In this document: positions 16,177-24,275 of the stretch, one piece after another | How the letters are laid out: each line of letters starts with the position of its first letter | Numbering within the stretch: the stretch's first letter is position 1 | Assembly (NCBI GenBank): GCA_012729555.1 | Contig: JAAYCX010000010.1 | Coordinates: 149,746-213,745, forward strand | Source of the DNA: Acidobacteriota bacterium | GTDB taxonomy: Bacteria; Acidobacteriota; UBA6911 | Length of the DNA stretch: 64,000 nt | Direction of reading: 5' to 3' | The notes under the pieces: model-generated | Databases searched by the model: none | What the model was told of the DNA's origin: nothing | What the model saw: the letters and a program-made list of their open reading frames with translations, nothing else | Program-made: the position numbers and the translations under genes

Positions 16177-17496
16177 GTGAGCCGGCAGCAGGACGAAAGG
16201 GAACAGACCATCCTGGATTCCATCAACGAGGGGGTCTTCACCGTTGATCTGCAGTGGCGCATCACGGCCTTCAACCGGGCGGCGGAGGAGATCACGAAGG
16301 TTCCCCGGGCCGAAGCTTTGGGGCGGCGCTGCTCGGACGTCTTCCGCGCCAGCATCTGCGAGAACGCCTGCGCCCTCCGCAGGACGATGTCGAGCCGCAA
16401 GCCGGTCCTGAACGCCACCGCCCACATCATCAGCCGCAGCGGGGAGCGCATTCCCATCCGCATTTCCACGGCCCTGCTCAGGGACAACGACGGGGAGGTG
16501 ATCGGGGGGGTGGAGACCTTCCAGGACCTCAGTCCCATCGAGCAGCTCCAGAAGGAGCTCAAGGCGCGCTACACCTTCGAGGACATCGTCGGGCACAGCG
16601 CGCCGATGCTGAAGCTTTTCGAAATCATGCCGCAGATCGCGGCGAGCTCCAGCACCGTGCTGATCGAGGGCCCCAGCGGGACGGGGAAGGAGCTGTTCGC
16701 CCGCGCGATTCACGGCCTGTCGCCGCGCAGGAACCGGCCCTTTGTCGCCGTCAATTGCGGCGCGCTCCCCGACACGCTCCTCGAAAGCGAGCTGTTCGGC
16801 CACAAGGCGGGGGCCTTTACCGACGCCCGGCGCGACAAGCCGGGACGCTTCGCCCTGGCGAGCGGCGGCACCCTCTTCCTGGACGAGATCGGCGACGTTT
16901 CCCCGGCGATGCAGGTGCGGCTGCTGCGCGTGCTGCAGGAGCGCATGATCGAGCCCCTGGGCTCCGTGGAACCGGTAAAGGTCGACGTGCGCGTGGTGGC
17001 CGCCACCAACCGGGACCTCGGCCGGCTGGTCCGGGAGGGGGCCTTCCGCGAGGACCTCTATTACCGGGTGCGCGTGGTCAGCCTGCGTCTCCCCGGCCTC
17101 AGCCAGCGGCGCGAGGATATCCCCCTGCTCGTGGATCACCTGCTGGGGAAGTTCAACCGGCTCCAGGGGAGGGAGATCGAGGGGGTGTCCGAAGAGGTCA
17201 TGGCCCGGCTGATGGAGTACGAATACCCGGGGAACGTGCGGGAGCTGGAGAACATCCTCGAGCAGGCGTTCGTCCTCTGCCGCGGCCGCATGATCGAGCT
17301 GCACCACCTGCCGGCCGAACTCCGGCCCGCGGCCCCGGCCGGCGGCAATCCCATGTCGCTCGAGGCGATGGAGAAGCTGCTGATCGGCGAGGCGCTGCGG
17401 CGCCACCGCGGGAACCGGCGCCGGGCGGCGGCGCAGCTGGGGATCGACCCCAGCACCCTGTACCGGAAGCTGAAAAGCCTGAAAATCGAATTCTGA
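16177..17496 (+). CDS. PAS domain sigma-54-dependent transcriptional activator (GAFTDA variant)
   Basis: A 439-residue paralogue of the activator at 2219-3601. The PAS domain (about 8-115) carries C52, C61 and C65 in the same C-x8-C-x3-C pattern. An AAA+ domain with EGPSGTGKE and Walker B LFLDE and a Fis-type helix-turn-helix (about 400-435) follow. The sigma-54 contact loop reads GAFTDA instead of GAFTGA. I start it at GTG 16177, preceded by GGGGGA; an upstream in-frame ATG lies within the operator repeats and would add residues unlike the family. It probably controls the promoters at 15214 and 15249. Confidence 0.92.
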   Translation: MSRQQDEREQTILDSINEGVFTVDLQWRITAFNRAAEEITKVPRAEALGRRCSDVFRASICENACALRRTMSSRKPVLNATAHIISRSGERIPIRISTALLRDNDGEVIGGVETFQDLSPIEQLQKELKARYTFEDIVGHSAPMLKLFEIMPQIAASSSTVLIEGPSGTGKELFARAIHGLSPRRNRPFVAVNCGALPDTLLESELFGHKAGAFTDARRDKPGRFALASGGTLFLDEIGDVSPAMQVRLLRVLQERMIEPLGSVEPVKVDVRVVAATNRDLGRLVREGAFREDLYYRVRVVSLRLPGLSQRREDIPLLVDHLLGKFNRLQGREIEGVSEEVMARLMEYEYPGNVRELENILEQAFVLCRGRMIELHHLPAELRPAAPAGGNPMSLEAMEKLLIGEALRRHRGNRRRAAAQLGIDPSTLYRKLKSLKIEF

Positions 17497-17531
17497 AAGC
17501 CCCTGGAACGGGGCGGAAGCGGAGAGGAAGG

Positions 17532-18026
17532 ATGCATTTGCTGCAGGACATCAAGGCGATCGGGACCCTCTATTCCCCATACGAAACGGCTGCGGGAACC
17601 CCCATTCAGAGCGCCTATGCCGGGGGGGCCGAGGGGCGGGTGGTCCTGGAGCCTGCCTACGAGCGGGCCCTGGACGATATCGAGGAGTTCGAGCGCCTCT
17701 GGCTCCTCTACTGGATGGACCGGGTCGGGCCGTTTCGGCCGAAGGTGACGCCCTACCGGGACAACCGGGAGCACGGGCTGTTCGCCACGCGCTCCCCCAC
17801 GCGTCCGAACCCGATCGGGATGAGCCTGGTGCGGCTTCTGGCCAGGGAGGGGTGCACCCTTTACGTGGCCGATATCGACGTGCTCGACCGCACGCCCCTG
17901 CTCGACCTCAAGCCCTATGTCCCCGAATTCGACGCCCGCCCGGTTTCCCGGGCGGGCTGGTTTGATTCGGCCGCCGTGGACCGGCGCCAGGCCGACGGCC
18001 GGTTCCACGGCGGCCGGAAGGAATGA
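17532..18026 (+). CDS. trmO: TrmO-type tRNA methyltransferase (TsaA/YaeB family)
   Basis: A 164-residue single-domain beta-barrel SAM-dependent methyltransferase. Family hallmarks are IGTLYSPY at the start, FERLWLLYWMDR near 54, FATRSPTRPNPIGMS near 87-101, and LDLKPYVPEFD near 130. The E. coli member N6-methylates t6A37 in tRNA-Thr(GGU). Some anaerobe homologues of this size lie near metal-cofactor genes, so another substrate cannot be excluded. It starts 36 nt after the sigma-54 activator with GGAGAGGAAGG, hence probably the same transcript. Confidence 0.82.
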   Translation: MHLLQDIKAIGTLYSPYETAAGTPIQSAYAGGAEGRVVLEPAYERALDDIEEFERLWLLYWMDRVGPFRPKVTPYRDNREHGLFATRSPTRPNPIGMSLVRLLAREGCTLYVADIDVLDRTPLLDLKPYVPEFDARPVSRAGWFDSAAVDRRQADGRFHGGRKE

Positions 18027-18029
18027 CGC

Positions 18030-18701
18030 CTACTCCTCCGCCTCGGCCGCGAGCGTCCCGTAATCGGTCCTCCAGCGGTTCATGATCTGCTCGATCTCAC
18101 GCGCGCGCTCGGCGTTCCGGGCCCCGTCGGGATCGGCCCGCTGCTCCGCCTGCATCTCGGCGATATGGGTGCGCAGCTGCTGCCGCGTCTCCTCCATATT
18201 GCGGATCTGGTTTCTCCAGGCTTCCTTCTGGGCGTCGTCGAGCCCCGTCATCAGGCGCTCGTGCTGCTGATCCATCTTCCGGACCTGTTCCCCCAGCGCC
18301 TTGCGCTGTTTGGCCGCTTCCCGGGCGTCGTACTTGTCGCCGCTGTTCTGGGCCATCTTGCGCGCCTGCTTCCCCACATTTTCGGCCGCCTGGTCGCAGT
18401 CGCGGATCTGCTTGCGCTGCCGGCTGGTCGTTTTCACCCGCTTGTGTTCGGCCTGGGCCTGGTCGGCCCGGGGGCTGCGCTGCATCTGCCCCTGGCCCCG
18501 GTTCTCGTCACGGCCCACTCCGCGGTTCTGTCCCTGGGGCTGGCCCTGTCCGCGGGCGGCGCCGAAACCCCCCTGGCCGGATCCCTGGCTCATTCCGCCG
18601 CCCCCTCCCCGCTGACCGCCGCCTCCGCCCCGCCCCTGGGCATAGCCGGTTGCGAGCGCGAGCGTCAGGATGGAACCCATGATCAAAGTTTTCTTCAACA
18701 T
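18030..18701 (-). CDS. Exported Gly-rich/coiled-coil protein of unknown function
   Basis: A 223-residue protein. It has a signal peptide (about 1-22, ending ATGYAQ), then a Gly/Gln/Arg-rich low-complexity region (about 23-75), then a long charged helical region with heptad-like repeats (about 80-220). The latter resembles periplasmic Spy/CpxP-like or coiled-coil stress proteins, but I see no LTxxQ motif, so I do not assign it. AAAAAGGAGAAA lies upstream of the start. It is convergent with trmO, the stops being 3 nt apart. Confidence 0.75.
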   Translation of the reverse strand: MLKKTLIMGSILTLALATGYAQGRGGGGGQRGGGGGMSQGSGQGGFGAARGQGQPQGQNRGVGRDENRGQGQMQRSPRADQAQAEHKRVKTTSRQRKQIRDCDQAAENVGKQARKMAQNSGDKYDAREAAKQRKALGEQVRKMDQQHERLMTGLDDAQKEAWRNQIRNMEETRQQLRTHIAEMQAEQRADPDGARNAERAREIEQIMNRWRTDYGTLAAEAEE

Positions 18702-18902
18702 AACCGTTTCTCCTTTTTCCTGGCAAAGCCGATGCCGCTCCGTTTGCGTCCCCGTCGCGCCGTCGGTCGATCGGCGATTCTGATGGCTACACCCCTTATA
18801 AACAACCGGGCGCGTGAAAAGTTCCGCCGGGCGGACCCCCGCTCCTTTCCGGTATCGCTCCCGCCCGCGATTTGTGCATAATAGGCGCCAAAGGGGCTCC
18901 CG

Positions 18903-20162
18903 ATGAAAGACACCACCCGAACGCGCGCAAAAGCCACCTTCCCCCGGCGCTGGGTCCTGGCCGTCGCCATGCTGGTCAGTTTCGGGCTCCTGGCCAACGC
19001 CGTCTACACCTGCCTCACGCTTACGCGCCTGCGCTCGCAGTATCTCGACAACCGCGGGTACGAAATCGCCGCGGCCCTCGACACCCAGGCGCGGGGGGCC
19101 GGCAGGCGGAACAACCCCGAGTACTGGCAATCGCTGCTCGACACGCACTACGAGGTCTACTCGGGCAGCGCCGCCTTCCTCGCCGTCGTCGGTCCGGAAG
19201 GCCGCATCCTCGCTTCGGCCGGGGACGCCGGCGCCCTAGCCGATCCCGGGCCCGACCTCTTCCTCTTCGAGGACGCGCTCGGGCATCCCCGCCGGGGGCG
19301 CCGGGAGGCGTCCCCCGGGATGAACGACTGGAAGATGCGGATCGGGCTCTACACCTCCTCCGCCGACTTCATCCGGCGCCTGGCCCTGTTTCAGCTGGCA
19401 ATCTCCGCGATGGCGGTCCTCATCATCCTCGGGCTCACCTTCTTCCTCCTGCGCACCCTCGACCGCTTCCTGAAACTGAAGGCGCGGGAGGGGGAGGAGG
19501 CGCAGCTGCGGGCTCTCGGGGTCATGTCCGCCTCCCTGGCCCACGAGATCCGCAACCCGCTGGGGGCGATGAAGGGGCTGACGCAGCTGGCCCAGGAGGA
19601 TCTCGCTCCGGGGCACCCGGCCCAGGAGCGGCTCCGGACGGTGGTGGGGGAGGCGGAGCGGCTGGAGCGGCTGGTCAGCGACCTGCTCGACTTCGCCCGC
19701 CCCCGCGAGCCCGAGATCCGCGAGTTCGACCTGGTCCCGCTGCTGGGCGACCTCCGGTCGATGCTCCAGCCGAAGCTCGCCGCCGCGGGCATCACCCTCG
19801 ATCTCCCCGACGGCCCCGTCACCCTCCGTTCCGACCCGGCCGGGATGCGCCAGGTGCTCCTGAACGTCCTCCTGAACGCCCTGGAGGCCTCTCCCCCCGG
19901 GGGCGCGATCGGGGTGACCCTCGCCCGGGAGGGGGGATTGCTCGAAATCGGGGTCGACGACGCGGGCCCCGGTTTCGGCGGCCGCGACCCCGAGGAGCTC
20001 GTGCGCCCCTTCGTCACCGGGAAAACCCGCGGGACGGGACTCGGCCTGGCCGTATCGAGCCAGATCATGGAGCGCCTCGGCGGCTCCCTCACCCTGGGCC
20101 CGAACCCCGGCGGCGGCGCCCGCTGCACCCTGCGCCTCCCCGACCCCGGCCCGCGCCCATGA
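18903..20162 (+). CDS. Membrane sensor histidine kinase
   Basis: A 419-residue kinase. It has TM1 (about 17-38), a periplasmic sensor region (about 40-155), TM2 (about 160-183), a short linker, and a HisKA domain with phosphoacceptor SLAHEIRNPLG near residue 216. The HATPase_c domain has N box NVLLNALEASPPGG, DDAGPGFGG, and G2 GTGLGLAVS. No response regulator is adjacent, so it is an orphan as far as this window shows. The start follows a weak AAAGGGG. Its stop overlaps a possible ATG of the next reading frame (ATGA), suggesting coupling with the RNase/barstar genes. Confidence 0.93.
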   Translation: MKDTTRTRAKATFPRRWVLAVAMLVSFGLLANAVYTCLTLTRLRSQYLDNRGYEIAAALDTQARGAGRRNNPEYWQSLLDTHYEVYSGSAAFLAVVGPEGRILASAGDAGALADPGPDLFLFEDALGHPRRGRREASPGMNDWKMRIGLYTSSADFIRRLALFQLAISAMAVLIILGLTFFLLRTLDRFLKLKAREGEEAQLRALGVMSASLAHEIRNPLGAMKGLTQLAQEDLAPGHPAQERLRTVVGEAERLERLVSDLLDFARPREPEIREFDLVPLLGDLRSMLQPKLAAAGITLDLPDGPVTLRSDPAGMRQVLLNVLLNALEASPPGGAIGVTLAREGGLLEIGVDDAGPGFGGRDPEELVRPFVTGKTRGTGLGLAVSSQIMERLGGSLTLGPNPGGGARCTLRLPDPGPRP

Positions 20163-20182
20163 ACCAGGAACCAGGGGACAGG

Positions 20183-20623
20183 ATGAATAACAAGAAGAGA
20201 AACCTTCGAGCCTTCGCCCCGCCGCTCCTGATGGCCGTAATCCTGCTCGCGCTCGCTCTCCTGGGGCTTTCGGCCTGCGGGCAGACCACCGCACCCGAAG
20301 CCGCCCGGCTCGAAATCGCCCCCCCGGTCCAAACGGCGGAGGAGGGCCTCCCCGAAATCGCTCTCGGGGATCTCCCGCGCGAGGCGCGCCGCACCCTGGA
20401 CCTGATCCGCACGGGCGGCCCCTTCCCCTACGGCAGGGACGGGACCGTTTTCGGCAACCGGGAGCGGCTGCTCCCGACAAAAGCGCGCGGCTACTACCGC
20501 GAATACACCGTCGTCACCCCGGGGTCGCGCGACCGGGGCGCGCGCCGCATCGTCGCCGGCGCCGGCGGCGAGTACTATTACACCGACGACCATTACGACA
20601 GCTTCAGGCGTATCCGGGAGTGA
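20183..20623 (+). CDS. Lipoprotein guanyl-specific ribonuclease (barnase-like)
   Basis: A 146-residue protein with an N-terminal membrane anchor and lipobox LSAC (Cys about residue 32), followed by a microbial N1/T1-type ribonuclease domain (about 65-146). Catalytic candidates are Glu in REYTVVTPG, Arg in RGARRIV and His in DDHYDSF, in the barnase order. Family members cleave RNA after guanine. Start at 20183 because AGGGG lies 5 nt before it; a second ATG at 20159 overlaps the kinase stop. The next gene is a barstar-like inhibitor, 4 nt downstream, completing the toxin-inhibitor pair. Confidence 0.85.
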   Translation: MNNKKRNLRAFAPPLLMAVILLALALLGLSACGQTTAPEAARLEIAPPVQTAEEGLPEIALGDLPREARRTLDLIRTGGPFPYGRDGTVFGNRERLLPTKARGYYREYTVVTPGSRDRGARRIVAGAGGEYYYTDDHYDSFRRIRE

Positions 20624-20627
20624 ACCG

Positions 20628-21086
20628 ATGACACAGTGGGACCACCTATTCGCCGACCCCCGCCGTTCGGGCGTCTACGACCTCCTGCCTGCGGCCGTGC
20701 CCGAATTCCGCCGCGCCGCCGCCCGCTCCGGCCTCGAGCTCTTTCACCTCGACCTCGCCGGCATCGACGACAAGACCGCCTTTCTTTGCGCCGCCGCCGA
20801 TCTGCTCCGCTTCCCCCCCTACTTCGGCTCCAACTGGGACGCCTTCGAGGAGTGCCTCACCGACCTTTCCTGGCTCGAAACGGAAGGCTACGTCCTGCTC
20901 GTCGAAAACCCCGACTCCTTCCGGGAAAACGCCCCGGAGGAGTTGGCGACCGCGCGCGACATCCTCGATGCCGCCGCCGCATTCTGGAATGAGCAGGGGG
21001 TCCGCTTCTTCGTGGGCATAGTTTCGGCACCCCGGGACAAAAAGGATTGCGAGGACAAGGAAAGCCAGGAGGAGGATGATGAATAG
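20628..21086 (+). CDS. Barstar-family ribonuclease inhibitor
   Basis: A 152-residue barstar-like protein. Core features are FHLDLAGIDDK, the FPPYFGSNWDAFEECLTDLSWL stretch that in barstar plugs the RNase active site, and a terminal acidic tail (KESQEEDDE). It is about 60 residues longer than classic barstar (90). It would be the cytoplasmic antidote to the lipoprotein RNase just upstream. Confidence 0.9.
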   Translation: MTQWDHLFADPRRSGVYDLLPAAVPEFRRAAARSGLELFHLDLAGIDDKTAFLCAAADLLRFPPYFGSNWDAFEECLTDLSWLETEGYVLLVENPDSFRENAPEELATARDILDAAAAFWNEQGVRFFVGIVSAPRDKKDCEDKESQEEDDE

Positions 21087-21143
21087 CGTGGTCATTTTGT
21101 GCTGCCCCAGTGACGGAGACAATATGGTTACGATTGGCAGCCT

Positions 21144-22013
21144 ATGGTTATGACGCACTCCGGTTTTTGCACAACAGCGCAGCGTCCGGCTTTCGTGCCC
21201 CGGTTCACCGGCAAAGAACGGGATGCGGAGACGGGACTGGATTACTTTGGGGCAAGGTACCTATCAGCAGCTCAGGGGCGATTCACCAGCGTCGATCCGA
21301 TATGGATTACAAAAGAACGGCTCGCTGACCCGCAGCGACTTAATCTCTATGCATATGGTCGAAACAATCCTCTAAAGTACATAGATCCAGATGGAATGGA
21401 TATTGTCATGGGCCAATGCGGGATTGGATCAATTCAGGACTGCTTCAATGAAATGCTCACAGGGCTCAATAAGGAAGATAGATCGCATGTACGCCTGATC
21501 AAAGGTGACGGCAAGAATGGTTTTGCAAAAGGTGAATATGGAGTTGAAGTTGATACCGATTATTCGAGCGAATCGGGCAACATGCAAACGCTACAGAAGT
21601 TGGCAGGCGATCATTCGGCAACTGCAAAGATTGATGTATTAAATCCTGACGATCAATTTAGCGTGTTGAGTGCTACTCATTGGGATGCGAGGACGGGCAA
21701 TACAGATCTTGCTCCTACAACCATGACCCCCGGAAATCCTAACGACTCAAACAGCAACAGTTTCCTGGGGTACACGTTTTTCCCATATGGAAAGGGTGTT
21801 CCGGGGCCTTGGTCAACGGGCAATTTTACCAACGTTGTAGTAAACTCTATGTCCCTGGATGGCATTTCCGTCACGATACATCACGAACTTCGGCATGTGC
21901 TACTTGGCGATTTTGGGCGTATTGCTCCGCATGGCAGACATGGGACTGGGATTGTTGACCAACAAACGGAAGAGGCGGAAAAGGAAGCCATAAAAAATCA
22001 GAGGGTGAAATGA
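21144..22013 (+). CDS. RHS-repeat core C-terminal fragment with zincin-like tip
   Basis: A 289-residue reading frame. Residues about 20-80 are the RHS-associated core end (FTGKERDAETGLDYFGARY ... LNLYAYGRNNPLKYIDPDG), which normally marks the junction to a polymorphic toxin tip. The following 210 residues have an HExxH-like HHELRH near 250 with a further PHGRH, so the tip may be a zinc metallopeptidase. The bulk of an RHS protein (YD repeats) is missing upstream; a fragment in another frame (AAYGYDALRF, around 21140-21170) hints at a frameshift. Base composition is clearly lower in GC than the flanks, indicating acquisition. Confidence 0.75.
   Translation: MVMTHSGFCTTAQRPAFVPRFTGKERDAETGLDYFGARYLSAAQGRFTSVDPIWITKERLADPQRLNLYAYGRNNPLKYIDPDGMDIVMGQCGIGSIQDCFNEMLTGLNKEDRSHVRLIKGDGKNGFAKGEYGVEVDTDYSSESGNMQTLQKLAGDHSATAKIDVLNPDDQFSVLSATHWDARTGNTDLAPTTMTPGNPNDSNSNSFLGYTFFPYGKGVPGPWSTGNFTNVVVNSMSLDGISVTIHHELRHVLLGDFGRIAPHGRHGTGIVDQQTEEAEKEAIKNQRVK
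21204..21257 (+). repeat. RHS core DNA repeat, copy 1
   Basis: 54 nt encoding FTGKERDAETGLDYFGAR; it recurs with about six mismatches at 22454-22507. Confidence 0.85.
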
Positions 22014-22423
22014 TGGGCGCTTTGTTGTTTCTTCTCTTGCCGTTCCTTTTCATGCAGCCTAACGGAGGCTCCTGCTGTGAATATCAGCGGAACCTTGAGA
22101 AAACCTCTGCGATGATTTTTTTTAGTGCCGAAGATATGCGCACTCATGTGGAATATTTTGAGCCACTCTATCCACCGGGCTTGGATAGAAAATTAAACAT
22201 CTCGGGGGTAATTGAAATGGAGGTGCGGTATGATCCCCAAGGTAAGGCCGAGTGTATTCGGATATTATCGGGAAATCCTATTGGCGTTTCAGCGATGATG
22301 GAATCTATTGATAGGTGGCGGTTCAAACCGGCTAAGATTAACGGGATCCCAACATGGTGTTGCGGGCGTATTGTAGTTGAGTATCGTTTCCATAAGGGAA
22401 GTGCTGCTAGTAGGCTTAAATAG
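22010..22423 (+). CDS. Small exported protein with TonB C-terminal-like domain
   Basis: A 137-residue protein. It has a hydrophobic N-terminus (about 3-15, signal peptide or anchor), several Cys (CC near 22, CC near 118), and a TonB_C-like fold: LNISGVIEMEVRYDPQGK then IDRWRFKPAKINGIP near 100. It overlaps the RHS tip gene by 4 nt (ATGA), the position usually taken by an immunity gene of a polymorphic toxin. Function is otherwise unknown; low GC like its neighbour. Confidence 0.7.
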   Translation: MMGALLFLLLPFLFMQPNGGSCCEYQRNLEKTSAMIFFSAEDMRTHVEYFEPLYPPGLDRKLNISGVIEMEVRYDPQGKAECIRILSGNPIGVSAMMESIDRWRFKPAKINGIPTWCCGRIVVEYRFHKGSAASRLK

Positions 22424-22435
22424 TACATCTAGGCT

Positions 22436-22611
22436 TATGACGTTGCCAAAATATTCACCGGCAAAGAACGGGATGCCGAAACGGGGTTGGATTACTTCGG
22501 GGCGAGGTTCTTTCCCGAATCATCCCGCGAGTATGAGCCGGTTGGTTTTCACGGGCTGCATGTTCAAATTTGTCTCTTGCATCGATTCGACCGCTCTTAT
22601 ATTCCTTGACG
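22436..22611 (+). pseudogene. Decayed RHS core remnant
   Basis: In frame it reads YDVAKIFTGKERDAETG and continues LDYFGARFF for about 20 more codons before a stop. It lacks a start and all upstream RHS repeats, and contains the second copy of the 54-nt core repeat (22454-22507). It is a leftover of an earlier RHS tip or a recombination scar. Confidence 0.75.
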
Positions 22612-22635
22612 AAGTGTGTACAAGGTGTGTATTAT
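22606..22635 (+). promoter_or_regulatory. Sigma-70-type promoter of hicAB
   Basis: TTGACG at 22606-22611, an 18-nt spacer and TATTAT at 22630-22635, ending 21 nt before hicA. The spacer has GTGTGTAC/GTGTGTAT repeats that could be an operator for the antitoxin. Confidence 0.55.
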
Positions 22636-22656
22636 GTGCATGCTAAGCGGGGGGCT

Positions 22657-22866
22657 ATGGATAGTCGGGAGGTAATCAGGCTGCTCAAAAAGGGTGGATG
22701 GTACGAGGTCAATCAGGTCGGCAGCCATAAGCAGCTTAAGCATCCGGAGAGAAAAGGGCGCGTTACGATCCCGCATCCTAAAAGAGATATCCCGGGGGGG
22801 ACGCTGAAGAGTATTGAAAAACAAGCCGGAATCAAGCTTGAAAAACATCTGCACAGCCGCGATTGA
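22657..22866 (+). CDS. hicA: HicA-type mRNA interferase toxin
   Basis: A 69-residue HicA: dsRBD-like fold with MDSREVIRLLKKGGW at the start and the catalytic His in GSHKQLKHP near residue 24. It is normal size for the family. The start is the ATG after GCGGGGGG. It lies 37 nt before the antitoxin, giving the usual hicA-hicB order. It cleaves mRNA when free. Confidence 0.92.
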   Translation: MDSREVIRLLKKGGWYEVNQVGSHKQLKHPERKGRVTIPHPKRDIPGGTLKSIEKQAGIKLEKHLHSRD

Positions 22867-22903
22867 TAAAGGGCGGCTCCATGGAAACGAAGGATGTATA
22901 TAA

Positions 22904-23290
22904 ATGCAATACATCGCCTATCTGCACAAAGAGAAAAAATCAGATTACGGGGTGAGTTTCCCGGATTTTCCCGGATGCATAACTGCCGGTAAAACTCTCG
23001 AGGAAGCGCGCAGAAACGCAGTCGAGGCTTTGACCCTGCATATGGAAGGAATGCTGGAGGATGGGGATGAGATCCCGGAAGCTTCCAATCTTGACAATCT
23101 AACCCGCGATAAGGCGTTGAAAGACGCTATAGCTTTTTTGGTGGATGTAACTATCTCGGACAAGGTCGGACGATTCAATATCACGGCTCGAAAAAGCCAG
23201 ATGGAGGAAATCGATCGACTGGCAAAACAGCACGGGATGTCGCGATCGGCCTATATTGTTTCTTCCGCCCTTAACAGAAAGGCGTCATAA
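22904..23290 (+). CDS. hicB: HicB-type antitoxin
   Basis: A 128-residue antitoxin. The N-terminal degenerate RNase H-like domain (YIAYLHKEKKSDYGVSFPDFPGC) is followed by a C-terminal ribbon-helix-helix segment (ITARKSQMEEIDRLAKQHGMSRSAYIV), which would bind the operator. AAGGA lies 9 nt before the start. Partner of the HicA toxin upstream. Confidence 0.93.
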   Translation: MQYIAYLHKEKKSDYGVSFPDFPGCITAGKTLEEARRNAVEALTLHMEGMLEDGDEIPEASNLDNLTRDKALKDAIAFLVDVTISDKVGRFNITARKSQMEEIDRLAKQHGMSRSAYIVSSALNRKAS

Positions 23291-23342
23291 ACCCGCGAAG
23301 GGGCACTGTCCATCTCTTGCTGCGGTCTTGAGGAGATTGGCT

Positions 23343-23690
23343 CTACAGATCGAGAAAGTCCCTGAGCGCAGCCTTTGTGTTTTCGATGAGGGCTTCGGGC
23401 AAAACTCCGAGTTCTCTGCGGAATAGCGAATTGTCCCAGGCCAGGACCTGGTCCACGAGGACGTCGCGGTCGGACTCCAGCCCGCACGTCCCCAACGGAA
23501 TGCGCACGCGCAGGGGGAAGGCATCACCGTCAGTCAGTCTCGTAGTCAGGGGCAGAACGACTGTGCTGCCAAGCCCCGCCTCGGCGAATTCCAACGGCTG
23601 GATGGCGAGGCAGGGACGCTGCTTGCCGGGTTTTGTCCCGACACGTGGCTCAAGATCTACGACATATAGATGCCATTGACGGGGGTTCAC
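23343..23690 (-). CDS. MazF/PemK-family endoribonuclease toxin
   Basis: A 115-residue toxin with the family opening (WHLYVVDLEPRVGTKPGKQRPCLAIQ, where the Arg of KQRP is catalytic) and VLPLTT near 45. It starts 2 nt after the antitoxin stop. It cleaves RNA in a sequence-specific manner. Confidence 0.92.
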   Translation of the reverse strand: MNPRQWHLYVVDLEPRVGTKPGKQRPCLAIQPLEFAEAGLGSTVVLPLTTRLTDGDAFPLRVRIPLGTCGLESDRDVLVDQVLAWDNSLFRRELGVLPEALIENTKAALRDFLDL

Positions 23691-23692
23691 CG

Positions 23693-23929
23693 TCAGCTCC
23701 TTTTCAGCCTGGAGTATGGCTGGAAGTCGGCATTCACCTCCCGGCTGGTGGCGGCGGCCATCGCGGCGGCCCGTTTCCAGCGCAGGATTCGGTCCCGGCG
23801 ATCCGCTTCCTTCTCGAGCAGCTCGAGCCCGGCCCTGACGATGTCCACCTTGCGGGCGATCTTCAGTCGGCGCTTGAGGACATCGATGCGGCGATCATCC
23901 TCTTCCTGGATCATCAGCGGTTTGCCCAT
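23693..23929 (-). CDS. MazF-partner antitoxin
   Basis: A 78-residue small basic/acidic helical protein (EEDDRRIDVLKRRLKIARK near 9-27, with VDIVRAGLELLEKEADRR next). It resembles RHH-type antitoxins by size and position immediately before the MazF-like toxin. Start at 23929 because GGAG is 8 nt upstream; the longer reading frame is not family-like. Confidence 0.75.
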   Translation of the reverse strand: MGKPLMIQEEDDRRIDVLKRRLKIARKVDIVRAGLELLEKEADRRDRILRWKRAAAMAAATSREVNADFQPYSRLKRS

Positions 23930-23938
23930 ATATATCTC

Positions 23939-23959
23939 CAAGTATATTATCAAGTATAT
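23939..23959. promoter_or_regulatory. Direct-repeat operator before the MazEF-like operon
   Basis: CAAGTATAT occurs twice at a 12-nt period (23939-23947, 23951-23959) immediately upstream of the antitoxin start on the minus strand, overlapping AT-rich -10-like sequence. This is typical of toxin-antitoxin autoregulation. Confidence 0.5.
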
Positions 23960-24275
23960 CGAGAAAAGCGGAAATGAAAAGGTGTTTTTGCCCGAAACAA
24001 ACAGACATAAGGGCTGGATTTGCTGGTTCGCAACCCAAGGAGGCCGAAGGTCAATAGGCGGGTATTGGGCTGGTCGCGAGGGCATCTGCTCTTTGTGGTC
24101 CTCGTCCCGTGCTTTCGGGAATCATGATGCCCGTGAGAAGGGCGACCGGAGTCCTTCAATCGCCCTTTATCGAGAGACGGATCCTTCGATGTCGGTGACA
24201 GTTCGATGCTATAGAATGGTCATGAAACCGGTGCTATCAAAAGACTTGGTAAACGGTCCAGCCGAGGGTACGGTC
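23960..24275. other. Non-coding spacer between two toxin-antitoxin operons
   Basis: No credible gene is seen here. A hairpin at 24138-24167 (AAGGGCGA ... TCGCCCTT followed by TAT) could terminate a transcript. The sequence TATAGAAT near 24211 could be a -10 for the downstream antitoxin. Confidence 0.5.
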
